Notes: generated from the sequence alone by a model not told the origin. Counted from the first letter of the stretch, positions 15,300 to 25,177 are shown. The stretch: 64,000 nucleotides of DNA from Pontibacter flavimaris (GCF_001907195.1 NZ_LVWA01000003.1:372001-436000); one strand, 5' to 3'. Numbers and translations are program-made.

Positions 15300-18068
15300 A
15301 TGAAGAGGCTTTTTACTATTTTAGTGATGCTTGTAGCTGTGCTGCAGGCTTATGCACAAACTACCTCCGTATCGGGCTCGGTGCAGAGCGCCAGCGATAA
15401 GGGAGCGCTTCCCGGAGCCAACGTGGTGCTGACGCGCACCGCCGACGCCACCAAGACCGTAACGGCCACCGACGGCGAAGGCCGCTTCCAGTTTGAGCGC
15501 GTAGCACAGGGGCAGTATACGTTAGAGATCAATTACATCGGCTTCGAGAACTTCTCCCGTAGCTTTCAGGTGGCGGGGGCGCCGGTGAACCTGGGCCAGC
15601 TGCTGCTGCGCGATGGGGCCACCGGGCTGCAGGAAGTACAGATCATTGGCCGCGCGCCGCTTGGCGAGCAGAAAGGCGATACCTCCCAGTTTAACGCCAA
15701 GGCCTTCAAGACTGCCCCCGATGCCAGCGCCGAGGACCTGGTCACCAAAATGCCGGGCGTAACCGTGCAGGATGGCAAGATACAGGCGCAGGGCGAGGAT
15801 GTGCAGCAGGTCATGATTGACGGCAAGCGCTATACCGGCGAGGATGTGAACTCTGCGGTGCGTAACATCTCTGCCGACATGATCGAGAGCGTACAGGTGT
15901 TTGACGGCCAGAGCGACCGCGCCGCCTTCAGTGGCTTTGACGATGGCAACCGCATCAAAACGCTCAACTTCGTGACCCGCAAGGACAAGCGCCACGGCTA
16001 CGTGGGCAAGGCCTCCGCAGGCTATGGCACCGACGAGCGCTACATGCTGGGTGCTACCGTGAACTACTTCAACGGCGAGCAGCGCATCACCGCTACGGGC
16101 CTCACCAACAACATCAACATGTTCGATTTCTCCATCGGCGAAACGCCCGGCGGCGGCATGCGCGGCCGCAGAGGCTGGGGCGGCGGCTCCCCGAACGGCA
16201 TCATCAACACAGATAACTTCGCGCTCAGCTACAACGACAAGTGGGGCAAGAAAATGGAAGTGGGCGGCAACTACAACTACACGAACCGTGATGTGGTGAA
16301 CAACCAGTACCGCTTCCGCGACTTCGTGAACAGCGACACCACCTATACCGAGAACAGCCAGAACCAGGATATCACCGACAGCCACCGCTTCAACTTCAGG
16401 TTGCAGTACAACATCAACGAGAACAACAGGCTGCTGGTACGTCCGAACATCTCCATCCAGCGAAGCCAGTCGTTTACGGGCCGTAACGCCAGCACCATTG
16501 CCAACGGCGAGGAGCTGACAAACTCCATCAACTCCGACAACGCGGACAATACCACCCTCAACATCAGCAACAACATCCTCTACTCCCACCGCTTCGGCGA
16601 CTCCGGCAGGATTCTGACGGTGGACATCGACACCAGGTACACAGACACGGACGGTGACACCTACCAGCTCGAGAACACCGCCAACCTCATGGACCCGGAG
16701 CGCGACGTGACGCGTAACCAGTTCATCAACCTTGACAGGAGCAACCTGGCCTGGTCGGGTAACCTGGACTACTCCCAGCGACTGGGCGAGAATTCGCGCC
16801 TGCAGCTGGAGTACAACATCAGCAACCGCAACAACGACTCCGACCGCCGCACCTATGATTATGTGGAGAACGAGAGCGCTTACAACAGCTTTAACGCCCC
16901 GCTGAGCAACACCTTCCAGAGCGATTACGTGGCGCAGCGGTTCGGGCCGAGCTACCAGTACCGGACGGACAAAACCACTTTCCAGCTGAATGCCCGCTAC
17001 CAGTATGCCACCCTGCGCGGCGAGAGCCAGTTCCCGGAGCAGTACCCGGTGAAGCGGGACTACAACAACGTGCTGCCGTCTGCCGAGTATGAGTACAAGT
17101 TCTCAAAGTCCACGAACCTGAGGATCAACTACAGCACCTCCACGAACGAGCCGTCGGTGGAGCAGTTGCAGAACGTGCTGGACATCTCCAACCCGCTGCA
17201 GCCGCGCATCGGCAACCCGGAACTGGACCAGGAGTACCAGAACAGGCTGTTCATGCGCTTCCGTAACTTCAATGCTGAGACCAACAAGGTGTTCTTCATG
17301 GGTGTTTTCGGTACGATGACGCAGAACTACGTTACCAACAGCATTTACACCCGCGACGTGCCGTTCGAGCTGCCGGAGAATTACACCTACCGTCCGGGCT
17401 CCCGTTTCTCGCGCCCCGTGAACCTGGATGGCTACTGGAGCGTTCGCTCGTTCTTCAACTATGGTCAGCCGATCAACTTCATCAGCTCTAACCTGAACCT
17501 GAACGGCTCGGTGGGTTACTCCAGAACCCCGGGCATGATCGATGAGGAGATCAACTATGCCAACAACACCAACTTCAGGGCCGGCCTGAACCTGAGCAGC
17601 AACATCAGCGAGAACGTGGACTTTAACCTCTCCACCACCGGTAGCTATAACCTGGTGGAGAACACGCTGCGCACCAACCAGAACAATAACTTCTACAACC
17701 ACAGCACGAACCTGCGCCTGAACACCATCATCTGGAAAGGCATTGTGTACCGCACAGAACTCAACCACCAGTACAACACGGGTCTGTCTGCCGGCGTGGA
17801 CAACAGCTACCTGCTCTGGAACATGAGCCTGGGCAAGAAGATCTTCAAGAACCAGCAGGGTGAGATCAGCCTGAGCGTGAACGATTTGCTGAAGCAGAAC
17901 GTGAGCATCCAGCGTAATATCGCCGCCGACTATGTGGAGGATGTGCAGTCGTCGGTGCTGCAGCGCTATTTTATGCTAACCTTTACCTACAACCTGCGCA
18001 AGTTCATCAGCGGCGAGGCCCCGGAGATGAACCAGGAGCGCCGCGGCAACTGGGGCGGCAGACCCTAG
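15300..18068 (+). CDS. TonB-dependent-receptor-like outer-membrane barrel with carboxypeptidase-regulatory-like domain
   Basis: 922 residues with a signal peptide (MKRLFTILVMLVAVLQAYAQ). Residues 22-105 are a carboxypeptidase-regulatory-like beta domain. Residues 115-225 form a plug-like domain (VQIIGRAPLGEQKGDTSQFN, KMPGVTVQDGKIQAQGEDV). The remainder is a large barrel rich in Asn and aromatic residues (OMP_b-brl_2 type), with a Gly/Arg-rich loop around 285-300 and a GNWGGRP tail. No SusD partner is near, so it is probably not a polysaccharide system; the substrate is unknown. Codon use is strongly GC-ending, suggesting high expression, and no AAGTATA motif occurs in its 2.77 kb. Confidence 0.88.
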   Translation: MKRLFTILVMLVAVLQAYAQTTSVSGSVQSASDKGALPGANVVLTRTADATKTVTATDGEGRFQFERVAQGQYTLEINYIGFENFSRSFQVAGAPVNLGQLLLRDGATGLQEVQIIGRAPLGEQKGDTSQFNAKAFKTAPDASAEDLVTKMPGVTVQDGKIQAQGEDVQQVMIDGKRYTGEDVNSAVRNISADMIESVQVFDGQSDRAAFSGFDDGNRIKTLNFVTRKDKRHGYVGKASAGYGTDERYMLGATVNYFNGEQRITATGLTNNINMFDFSIGETPGGGMRGRRGWGGGSPNGIINTDNFALSYNDKWGKKMEVGGNYNYTNRDVVNNQYRFRDFVNSDTTYTENSQNQDITDSHRFNFRLQYNINENNRLLVRPNISIQRSQSFTGRNASTIANGEELTNSINSDNADNTTLNISNNILYSHRFGDSGRILTVDIDTRYTDTDGDTYQLENTANLMDPERDVTRNQFINLDRSNLAWSGNLDYSQRLGENSRLQLEYNISNRNNDSDRRTYDYVENESAYNSFNAPLSNTFQSDYVAQRFGPSYQYRTDKTTFQLNARYQYATLRGESQFPEQYPVKRDYNNVLPSAEYEYKFSKSTNLRINYSTSTNEPSVEQLQNVLDISNPLQPRIGNPELDQEYQNRLFMRFRNFNAETNKVFFMGVFGTMTQNYVTNSIYTRDVPFELPENYTYRPGSRFSRPVNLDGYWSVRSFFNYGQPINFISSNLNLNGSVGYSRTPGMIDEEINYANNTNFRAGLNLSSNISENVDFNLSTTGSYNLVENTLRTNQNNNFYNHSTNLRLNTIIWKGIVYRTELNHQYNTGLSAGVDNSYLLWNMSLGKKIFKNQQGEISLSVNDLLKQNVSIQRNIAADYVEDVQSSVLQRYFMLTFTYNLRKFISGEAPEMNQERRGNWGGRP

Positions 18069-18093
18069 TAATAAGTTAGTATGATTAAGGTGA

Positions 18094-18124
18094 AAGCCCG
18101 GGCCATTGCGGTCCGGGCTTATTT
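18094..18124 (+). terminator. Terminator after the barrel gene
   Basis: AAGCCCGG pairs with CCGGGCTT (extendable with one mismatch) around a short loop, then ATTTATT. It is about 25 bp after the stop. Confidence 0.75.
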
Positions 18125-18221
18125 ATTGGCCGTTGGATTTAAATCGATTGAATGCGCTTAATTAAAAATTTCATTTTAGATTTAGCTCGTTAAAGTATAA
18201 ACCGCTCAGGTGTACTTGCCC

Positions 18222-19361
18222 ATGCCGCTACAGGACTTCTTCCGGTTCGATTGGTTTGCCGCCATACTGCTGGTTGGGGTGGTGCAGGGTTTCTTTCTGG
18301 CGCTGCTGTTCCTGGCCAGGCGGCCGCACCGGCAGCCCTACCACCACCTGCTGCTGGCTGCGGTGGTATTTGCGTTTGGAACCCTGGTATTGGATACTTT
18401 CCTGTGCTACAGCGGGCTCATGTTCCGGGTACTGCACCTGGTCGATTTTTCGGAGCCGGTTAATTTCGCCCTCGGTCCCCTCATCTACCTGCTCTTCCGA
18501 AGCCTGAACGGCAGCAGCTGGACGCGCAGGCAATGGCTGCATTTCATACCTTTCGGGCTATACTTGCTCTACCATACCCTTTTTTACATCCAACCGGAGG
18601 CGGTAAAGTATAACGCCTACATCAACGCCTATTTTCCGGACAGGGAGTTTCTGCCGGTTTCTTCTAAAGTAGACCCAGACCCGCTGCTCCTGACCAGGTA
18701 CATCAATGAGCTGACGATCCTGCATATTATACTTTACATCGGCCTTTGTTTCCGGCTCCTTAAGAGGCGTCGCTTCTCCGAATCTCCTAACCCATACTTT
18801 TATCCGTGGGCCAGGTTCCTGCTATACTTCTTTGTGGCCTCCCTTCTGCTGATACTCTTCGTGAAGCTAACCTATGAGCGCGATCTCGGGGACCACTTGT
18901 TGGCCGCTTTCCTGGTGCTCCAGCTTTTCTTCGCCAGCTACAAGATCATCACCGACTCGGCTTTTTTCCAGCCGGTGGTGCAGGTAAAGTATGAGAAATC
19001 GGCGCTGAGCGAGGAGGCCAAGCAGGACCTGCTGCAGAAGCTAAAGGTGGCAGAAGACGCTAAATTCTATGTTCAGCCCTCCGCTTCACTGCCGGCGCTG
19101 GCCAGGCAGCTGCACACCTCGCCCCATTACCTCTCGCAGAGCCTGAACGAGCGGCTGGGCAAGAGCTTTTTCGAGTACCTGGCCGCGCTGCGGATAAAGG
19201 AGGCTAAAGCCATACTTTCCGACCCGGCGCAGCGGCACCTAAAGGTGGAGGAAGTGGCCGAGCAGGTGGGCTACCTGTCGAAGTCTGCCTTTAGTGCCGC
19301 CTTTAAGAAACAGACGGGGCAGACGCCAGGAGAGTACCGCAAAAAGGCCATTTTGGGCTAG
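18222..19361 (+). CDS. Membrane-anchored AraC-family transcriptional regulator
   Basis: 379 residues from ATG 18222; a GTG at 18210 would add four residues. The N-terminal ~245 residues carry about seven hydrophobic segments (AAILLVGVVQGFFLALLFLA, HLLLAAVVFAFGTLVL and so on). A cytoplasmic linker follows, and a C-terminal AraC HTH at about 285-375 (SLPALARQLHTSPHYLSQSL, VEEVAEQVGYLSKSAFSAAF). This layout, membrane sensor fused to AraC DNA-binding domain, is common in Bacteroidota. It likely senses an envelope or lipid signal (inference). It contains several TATACTT copies. Confidence 0.88.
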   Translation: MPLQDFFRFDWFAAILLVGVVQGFFLALLFLARRPHRQPYHHLLLAAVVFAFGTLVLDTFLCYSGLMFRVLHLVDFSEPVNFALGPLIYLLFRSLNGSSWTRRQWLHFIPFGLYLLYHTLFYIQPEAVKYNAYINAYFPDREFLPVSSKVDPDPLLLTRYINELTILHIILYIGLCFRLLKRRRFSESPNPYFYPWARFLLYFFVASLLLILFVKLTYERDLGDHLLAAFLVLQLFFASYKIITDSAFFQPVVQVKYEKSALSEEAKQDLLQKLKVAEDAKFYVQPSASLPALARQLHTSPHYLSQSLNERLGKSFFEYLAALRIKEAKAILSDPAQRHLKVEEVAEQVGYLSKSAFSAAFKKQTGQTPGEYRKKAILG

Positions 19362-19431
19362 TTTAAGTACTTCCCGATAAGGTAGCACCCCGCACTTACC
19401 GGCGCATTCCTCTTTTTCATACTTCCATGGG

Positions 19432-19439
19432 TAAGTTTG
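19432..19439 (+). promoter_or_regulatory. -7 box (TAAGTTTG) of the acyltransferase gene
   Basis: Exact TAnnTTTG match 17 bp before the ATG at 19457. It lies inside the frame that would begin at 19427, so it argues for the downstream start. Confidence 0.45.
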
Positions 19440-19456
19440 CCTCAAAACCTACTACT

Positions 19457-20641
19457 ATGGAAAAAAGAGAAAAAATCAGACGCTATGAGTTCGACTGGCT
19501 GCGGGTGCTGGCCTTTTCGCTGCTTATCTTTTACCACACCGGCATGTTCTTCGTGAGCTGGGAGTGGCATGTCAAGAACACCGAAATCAGTGAGGCGCTG
19601 GAGCGGCCCATGCTCTTCATGAGCCAGTGGCGCATGTCGCTCATTTTCCTGGTTTCGGGTGTGGGCGTATACTTTGCCCTGGGTTACCGCAGCGCCGGCG
19701 CCTTCGCCAAAGACCGGCTGAAGCGAATTTTCGTGCCGCTGCTGGTGGGCATGCTGCTGGTGGTGCCGCCCCAGGTATACTTTGAGCGCGTGATGCAGGG
19801 CGCCGCCACCGACTACCTCAGCTTCTACCCTTCCATATTCAAGTTTGAGCCTTACCCGGAGGGCAATTTCAGTTGGCATCACCTCTGGTACCTGGCCTAT
19901 ATCCTCTGTTATAGCCTGCTACTGTTGCCGCTGCTCGTTTATATCCGCAAGGCAAGTATAAAACAGGAACATATCAAAGGCTGGCTGCTGCTGCTCGTGC
20001 CGGCTCTATGGCTAAGTATAGGTGGTATGCTTTTAAACGAGCGCTTCCCGGCTACCAACGCCCTTATCAACGACTGGGCGAACCACTTCCTCTACATCTC
20101 TGTCTTTCTGATCGGGTTTCTACTGATGAAGATACCCGCCTTGCAGGAAAAAATCAGAAGCATGCGCTGGTATAGTATGGCGGCCGCGCTGGCCACGGTG
20201 ACTGTACTTTATACGTTCTATTGGTATCAGGACACAGACCTGGCAGGCGCTGAAGTGGCCTTCTACCACGTGCTCAAGCAGAGCAACCGCTGGTTCTGGC
20301 TCATGGTTATACTTGGTTTTGCCCTGCAGCACCTCCAGATCAGGAGCAGGCACCTGGCAAGGGCCAACGAAATGGTTTACCCCTTCTACATCCTGCACCA
20401 GACGGTTATCGTGGCCCTCGGCTTTTACCTGCGCGAGCTAAACTGGAGCATAGGGTCTAAATTTACTTTCATCAGCCTGGGCACGTTTATACTTTGTTTT
20501 ATACTGGTGCGCTTCGTGATCATGCCTTTCAACTGGCTACGGGTGCCGTTTGGGCTGAAGCCGGTGCAGCGGGCAAATACCACAGCTCCTGAAACAGCCC
20601 CTGCACAGCGGCTTGTTAAAGTAGCTGGTGAGAAAGTATAA
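19457..20641 (+). CDS. Membrane acyltransferase 3 family protein
   Basis: 394 residues from ATG 19457, chosen over ATG 19427 because a promoter box lies between them. About ten transmembrane segments. The N-terminal RRYEFDWLRVLAFSLLIFYH contains the family's conserved Arg and His, and FLVSGVGVYFAL and WHHLWYLAYILCYSLL are typical of OpgC/OafA-like enzymes that transfer acyl groups to periplasmic or surface glycans. The acceptor is unknown. Its stop codon is one base from the stop of the convergent transporter gene. Confidence 0.88.
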   Translation: MEKREKIRRYEFDWLRVLAFSLLIFYHTGMFFVSWEWHVKNTEISEALERPMLFMSQWRMSLIFLVSGVGVYFALGYRSAGAFAKDRLKRIFVPLLVGMLLVVPPQVYFERVMQGAATDYLSFYPSIFKFEPYPEGNFSWHHLWYLAYILCYSLLLLPLLVYIRKASIKQEHIKGWLLLLVPALWLSIGGMLLNERFPATNALINDWANHFLYISVFLIGFLLMKIPALQEKIRSMRWYSMAAALATVTVLYTFYWYQDTDLAGAEVAFYHVLKQSNRWFWLMVILGFALQHLQIRSRHLARANEMVYPFYILHQTVIVALGFYLRELNWSIGSKFTFISLGTFILCFILVRFVIMPFNWLRVPFGLKPVQRANTTAPETAPAQRLVKVAGEKV

Positions 20642-20642
20642 C

Positions 20643-21614
20643 TTACCGCCACTTTACTTTTGGCAACCGAAAGGCTTTTTCCCGGGCCGGAATGCTGTAG
20701 AGCACCAGTCCGCCCATTACCACCAACATGCCACTTGTAGCCAGGGAGCCAGGCCAAACGATGCCCAGCAGTATAATCTCACCCACCAGCGTGGCAATAA
20801 TCTCAATGGATTGGGTAGCTTCCACGGCGGCAAGCGCGGCGGCATTGTGGCGCACCATGTTCATAGCCACGAAGAACAGGATGCCGCCGATGACGCCAGA
20901 GCTCAGGGCGATGACCAGGATACCCAGGGTTTGGGCGCCACCGGGGAGGCCAGCCTCCTGGTAGCCATAGAGCATGAGGCAAAACTGCACCGGCAAACTG
21001 CCAATGGCCATTCCCGCTACGCGCTGCATGGCGTTCAGGCCGTGCGTTTTCTCCTCTGTGTGCAGGAGCACCTTGCGGTTGGCCAGCGGCCACAGCGAAG
21101 CCCCGATCAGCACCAGGATGACGCACAGCCACAGGTCCTGCTGGGTATAAATGCCGTTGCGTTGGCTCCACTGCATCAGGGCAATGCCCGAAAGTATGAG
21201 CACCGACAGCAGCAGCGCCCGCACCGGGATGCGGCTGCGCGCATCCTTGTAGATCAGGGGGGAGAGCAGGATGCCGGCAACGATGGTGAACTGAAATACC
21301 CCAGCCACCAACCATCCCGGTCCAAAGAAAGCCGCGGAAGTAAGAAAGATGTACACGATCCCGAAGGACAGGCCGCCCCAGCCCAGCCATACCAGCGGGT
21401 GTTGGCGCAGAGCCTGCAGCAAAGGGCGCAGCCGCCGCTGAAAAACGAGCAGCGGGAGCAGCAGCAGCACCAGAAAGGTGGTTCGTAGGCCTACGGTCCA
21501 GGCCCAGTGGCCGCCGCCGGCTGATATAAAGCTGTTTACCGTGTAGGTAGCGCTGAAAAAAATGCAGGCCAGCGAGCCGATCGCGATGGCTTTTAGATTG
21601 TTGTTCGGGTTCAT
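20643..21614 (-). CDS. DMT-superfamily transporter (EmrE-like multidrug efflux type)
   Basis: 323 residues from ATG 21614, with ten hydrophobic segments in two five-helix halves (LKAIAIGSLACIFFSATYTV..., FLVLLLLPLLVF..., then AIGSLPVQFCLMLYG, IIATLVGEIILLGIVW). The start is chosen because TACATTTG at 21636-21643 lies just upstream, overlapping the longer TTG frame, and an AGGAG sits nine bases before this ATG. It is presumably a drug or metabolite exporter. The AraC regulator directly upstream on the same strand is the likely controller (inference). It ends one base from the convergent gene. Confidence 0.85.
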   Translation of the reverse strand: MNPNNNLKAIAIGSLACIFFSATYTVNSFISAGGGHWAWTVGLRTTFLVLLLLPLLVFQRRLRPLLQALRQHPLVWLGWGGLSFGIVYIFLTSAAFFGPGWLVAGVFQFTIVAGILLSPLIYKDARSRIPVRALLLSVLILSGIALMQWSQRNGIYTQQDLWLCVILVLIGASLWPLANRKVLLHTEEKTHGLNAMQRVAGMAIGSLPVQFCLMLYGYQEAGLPGGAQTLGILVIALSSGVIGGILFFVAMNMVRHNAAALAAVEATQSIEIIATLVGEIILLGIVWPGSLATSGMLVVMGGLVLYSIPAREKAFRLPKVKWR

Positions 21615-21635
21615 AGCCGTCATCTCCTGAAGCTG

Positions 21636-21643
21636 CAAATGTA
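21636..21643 (-). promoter_or_regulatory. -7 box (TACATTTG) of the DMT transporter
   Basis: Exact TAnnTTTG match on the minus strand, 21 bp before ATG 21614, in the short gap after the AraC gene. The same octamer lies upstream of the AraC gene, so the two may be independently transcribed. Confidence 0.45.
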
Positions 21644-21657
21644 CGGCCCGGCCCGGG

Positions 21658-22551
21658 TCAGGTCACGGTACTATCCGTCTCGTCTATGGTACTTTTGGAA
21701 CCACTCAGCTCTCGCCGCAGCTGCATGGGGGTGCTGCCGGCCAGCCTCCGGAAGAAACGCACAAAGTAGGAAGCATCCTCAAAGCCCAGCTTATACGCGA
21801 TTTCCTTGACCGATAAGGTGCTGAAGTATAGCAGCCGCTTGCTTTCGATCAACAGCCTGTTGTGCAGCATATCGGCCACCGTCATGCCCAGGCATCCCCT
21901 GCAGATGGTGTTGAGGTGCTTAGATGTAATGCCCATTGCCCCAGCATAGTATGAAACCGGAAGATGCTCCTGAAAATGCAGCTCTACCAGCGAGCTCAGC
22001 TGGAAGATTCGTTCGCTGTAGCGGGCTGGGGTGAAGCGGGCGATCTGCTGGTGCGACTCGCGCAGTAGGTAGCGCAGTAGGGTATAGAGGAGGCGTGAGA
22101 GAATGGTATAATCCGGAACAAGCTCTTCCAGCTCCTGCTCCAGCAACTGCACGAGCTGCTCAAAAGTTTGCTGCAGCTCATAGGGCAGGTCGAGGTACGG
22201 ATGCTGGTAGGCAGACCCGAAAAGCACCAGCACCTCGTGGGCGGTAAGGCCGGTAGCCTGCAGCAAGCTCTCCCGGAAAGCCACGATACGGCCCTGCTCC
22301 TGCCGGGCCTCGCGCTGGTGCGCCTGTCCCGGACCCAGAAAGAACACCCGACCCGCCAGCATCTCGTACCGCCTGAAATCGATTAGGTTATCGCCGCCCT
22401 TCGTTTCCTGCACATAAATGAGCTGATAGGCATTGTGCCGATGGGGCACGGCCGAAAGCTCGCTGGCAAAGTCCTGCAGGGGCAGCACAGCCAGCTGCTG
22501 TGTCTGCAGCAGCTCCTGTATGGGCAGTGGCTCCGGGTTCGGCTTTTTCAT
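21658..22551 (-). CDS. AraC-family transcriptional regulator with cupin-type sensor domain
   Basis: 297 residues. The N-terminal half is a cupin-like ligand domain (VPHRHNAYQLIYVQE, GRVFFLGPGQAHQ). The C-terminal AraC HTH lies at about 190-285 (VSYYAGAMGITSKHLNTICR, VKEIAYKLGFEDASYFVRFFRR). The gene precedes the DMT exporter by 43 bp on the same strand, so it probably regulates it. It has a TACATTTG promoter box 17 bp upstream. Confidence 0.88.
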   Translation of the reverse strand: MKKPNPEPLPIQELLQTQQLAVLPLQDFASELSAVPHRHNAYQLIYVQETKGGDNLIDFRRYEMLAGRVFFLGPGQAHQREARQEQGRIVAFRESLLQATGLTAHEVLVLFGSAYQHPYLDLPYELQQTFEQLVQLLEQELEELVPDYTILSRLLYTLLRYLLRESHQQIARFTPARYSERIFQLSSLVELHFQEHLPVSYYAGAMGITSKHLNTICRGCLGMTVADMLHNRLLIESKRLLYFSTLSVKEIAYKLGFEDASYFVRFFRRLAGSTPMQLRRELSGSKSTIDETDSTVT

Positions 22552-22568
22552 AGAGGTATAAATCAGCG

Positions 22569-22576
22569 CAAATGTA
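22569..22576 (-). promoter_or_regulatory. -7 box (TACATTTG) of the AraC gene
   Basis: Exact TAnnTTTG match on the minus strand, 17 bp before the ATG at 22551. Confidence 0.45.
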
Positions 22577-22630
22577 CGTATAAAAGCTATTTTTATACTT
22601 CCCGCGCCTCAGCCTAATCCCCTGCTGGTA

Positions 22631-25096
22631 CTACAGCCTTCCCTCCTCCTCGCCGGTGCCGGTTTTGCGGCTGCGGGCGGTTTTTACTTTGTTGCTGCCG
22701 AACTTGTAGTTAAACGTAAGGTTCAGGCGGCGGCTCTCCCACTGGTTCTGCCAGTACATGTCCACGTTGCTGTACGCCAAAGTAGCCCTGGAACGGCTGG
22801 AATTAAACACATCGCGCAGCTTCAGGCTCAGGCTGGCTTTGCCGTCTAAAAAGTTCTTCTGTGCTCCCAGGTCGATCTGGTAGTTGGCTTTTGTGTGGAA
22901 CAAGCCCTGAACCGACGGCGACATATAATACCCGGAAAGCTGCAGTTTATAGTCGTTTGGCAGGATAAAGGTCTCGTCCGCACTGGCCGACCAGCTGAAG
23001 CGGGAGCTGTTATAGGCAGTGCCTTGCAGTGGCGAGGAAACCGTGTTATAGGATCCCTCCAGCTGCAGCGTACTTGTCCACCATTCGTTTACAGGTAGCG
23101 TGCCGCCGCTGCTGGCGCTCAGGTACGTGGCTTTGCTCAGGTTCTCGGGCCTGCTGATGCTCACCTTGGTCGCATCGTTTTGCTTGATCACATCCGTTAC
23201 GAAGTTAGTGGACTCCACATAGCTCAGGCTCAGCAACTGAAAGCTCTTATAGTTATAGTTGAACTGCAGCGAGTTAGCATAAGAGGCTTCCAGAAATGGG
23301 TTCCCCTGCAAAGCAGTGTAGGGATCCGAGTAAAAGGTAAAGGGGTTCAGGCTGCGGTACGAAGGGCGGCTGATGCGGCGGCTGTAAGATGCTGAAAACT
23401 GGTTGTTGTCGCTGGCGCTGTAGCTCACGAACAAGCTTGGGAAAAACTTTAGGTAGGCATCGTCCACGGGTTGTGCTGTGTTGGCGGAGTGGCCTTCGGC
23501 TGTCGTGTGCTCTGCCCGAAGGCCCGCTTTCATACTTAGTTTGTCACTGAACTTGCGGCTCAGGCTCAGGTAGGCTGCACGGATGGTTTCAGTGTAGGCA
23601 AAGCTGTTGGTGCGGTTAGCGTCATTCACCCAGCCCTGCTCCTGCTGCTGCTCAAACCTGATGTCGCTGTCGTTGTTAACCTTGCTGGTTTTTAAGCCGG
23701 CCTCTGCCTTGTAGCCTTTGCCGAACGGATGCACGTAGTCCACCTTCAGCGCATTTATACTTGCAGCTGCCCTGCTGTAGCTGCGGAGCTGCAAAGGAGC
23801 CTGCGTGGCCTCACCGGAAGCGGTAAGAAAGTTGTTCGTGAAGTGCTCATCGGCATTGGTACTGTAGGTTACATGGTCGGCATCAACCGTTAAGCTACGG
23901 CCGGTGCTGTCGATATCGAATTTATAGTTCAGGTTCAGGCTATAGTTATCGGTGTTTGACTCCTTGGGGTTGTGCATGTTCATACGTCCGAATACCTTGC
24001 CGGCAGCATCGAAGTTGGTGGAGTTGCTGGTGGTAAGGGTATGCTCCGGCGAGGCGTACCCTTTGGCCATGATGCCCACGGTGTGCTTTTTGCTGATGAA
24101 ATAATCGGCGCCGGCCGTCAGGTTATAGCTGTTGGTAACCGGGTGCCAGTAGTTAACCTGGTTGTAGAGGCTGTCGTTGATGTTGCGCTTTAAGGTGAGG
24201 CGGTTAAAGGAGTCGTAGTGACCGGCGTTCAGACGGGTGTAGAGGCTCACTTTGCCGGTGTTGTAGTTCAGGTTCAGGCCGCCCCATACTTTCTCATACT
24301 TGCCATAGCCGGCGCCCAGATTCACGGAGCCGTTCATACCCATGGTTTCGTCCCGCTTTAGTTTAATGTTGATGATCCCGGCCGTACCGGCGGCGTCGAA
24401 GGCAGCTGGGGGATTGGCGATCAGCTCTACCTGGCTCACCGCCGAGGCCGGCAGCGACTTGAGGTAGGCCTGCAGCTCGGCACCACTCATGTAAGTCATT
24501 TTGCCGTTGATCATCACCTGCACGCTGGCGCTTCCCCTGTAGATGATGTTGTCGTCCTTATCCAACCGCACGCCCGGCGCATACTTTAATACCTCCAGCG
24601 CATTATCGCCAGCCGTGTTGAGCTGCTCCACGTTCATCACCAGGCGGTCTGCCTCCTGCTCCAGCAGCGGTTTCCGGCCTTTTACCACCACCTCCTGCAG
24701 CGCGTTGGCTTTCTCATGCAAGCGTATGGATGGCACCTGCACCTGCTGCTGCTCTACCTCAAAGGCTATACTTGTGGCCGGGGCAAAACCAACCAGCAGG
24801 GCTTTCACCGTATAATTCCCAGCCTTCACCGGCCCGAAAGTATAAGCGCCTGCCGCATCCGTCATTTCCGAGGCCACCACCGCCGAATCGGGCAACTGCA
24901 GCAACACCACCGATACAAATTCCAGCGGCTTTTGCGAGGCAGCGTCTGTTACGGCTCCTTTTACCGTGGTAGCAGCTTGTGCCCAGGAAGTATAGGCTGT
25001 AAAGTATAAAGCAATGCTGCAGCCCAGCAGAACGAGGCTTTTAAACTTGTTCAGTGATCGGTCATTTGTCGCGGCAGTTGTAAACGGTTTGTTCAT
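22631..25096 (-). CDS. TonB-dependent-receptor-family outer-membrane barrel
   Basis: 821 residues. A signal segment (FKSLVLLGCSIALYFTAYTSWAQA) follows an unusually long N-region. Residues 42-130 are a carboxypeptidase-regulatory-like domain. The plug is at about 135-250 (LQEVVVKGRKPLLEQEADRL, SVQVMINGKMTYMSGAELQA, VELIANPPAAFDAAGTAGII), and the rest is an OMP_b-brl_3 type barrel. The substrate is unknown. It is divergent from the LytS-type kinase gene across a 205-bp gap with an inverted repeat, which suggests, but does not show, that the kinase pair controls it. Confidence 0.88.
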   Translation of the reverse strand: MNKPFTTAATNDRSLNKFKSLVLLGCSIALYFTAYTSWAQAATTVKGAVTDAASQKPLEFVSVVLLQLPDSAVVASEMTDAAGAYTFGPVKAGNYTVKALLVGFAPATSIAFEVEQQQVQVPSIRLHEKANALQEVVVKGRKPLLEQEADRLVMNVEQLNTAGDNALEVLKYAPGVRLDKDDNIIYRGSASVQVMINGKMTYMSGAELQAYLKSLPASAVSQVELIANPPAAFDAAGTAGIINIKLKRDETMGMNGSVNLGAGYGKYEKVWGGLNLNYNTGKVSLYTRLNAGHYDSFNRLTLKRNINDSLYNQVNYWHPVTNSYNLTAGADYFISKKHTVGIMAKGYASPEHTLTTSNSTNFDAAGKVFGRMNMHNPKESNTDNYSLNLNYKFDIDSTGRSLTVDADHVTYSTNADEHFTNNFLTASGEATQAPLQLRSYSRAAASINALKVDYVHPFGKGYKAEAGLKTSKVNNDSDIRFEQQQEQGWVNDANRTNSFAYTETIRAAYLSLSRKFSDKLSMKAGLRAEHTTAEGHSANTAQPVDDAYLKFFPSLFVSYSASDNNQFSASYSRRISRPSYRSLNPFTFYSDPYTALQGNPFLEASYANSLQFNYNYKSFQLLSLSYVESTNFVTDVIKQNDATKVSISRPENLSKATYLSASSGGTLPVNEWWTSTLQLEGSYNTVSSPLQGTAYNSSRFSWSASADETFILPNDYKLQLSGYYMSPSVQGLFHTKANYQIDLGAQKNFLDGKASLSLKLRDVFNSSRSRATLAYSNVDMYWQNQWESRRLNLTFNYKFGSNKVKTARSRKTGTGEEEGRL

Positions 25097-25177
25097 GGCT
25101 CAGGTGTTTTGTTGTTAAGCCAAAGATGCAGCACGACTTATAATATCTGAATTATACTATACTAATCCCCCCATATA

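Noticed and set aside
15522..16589. 355-codon minus-strand frame inside the barrel gene
   Set aside because: Val/Ala/His-rich shadow typical of the antisense of GC-rich coding DNA.
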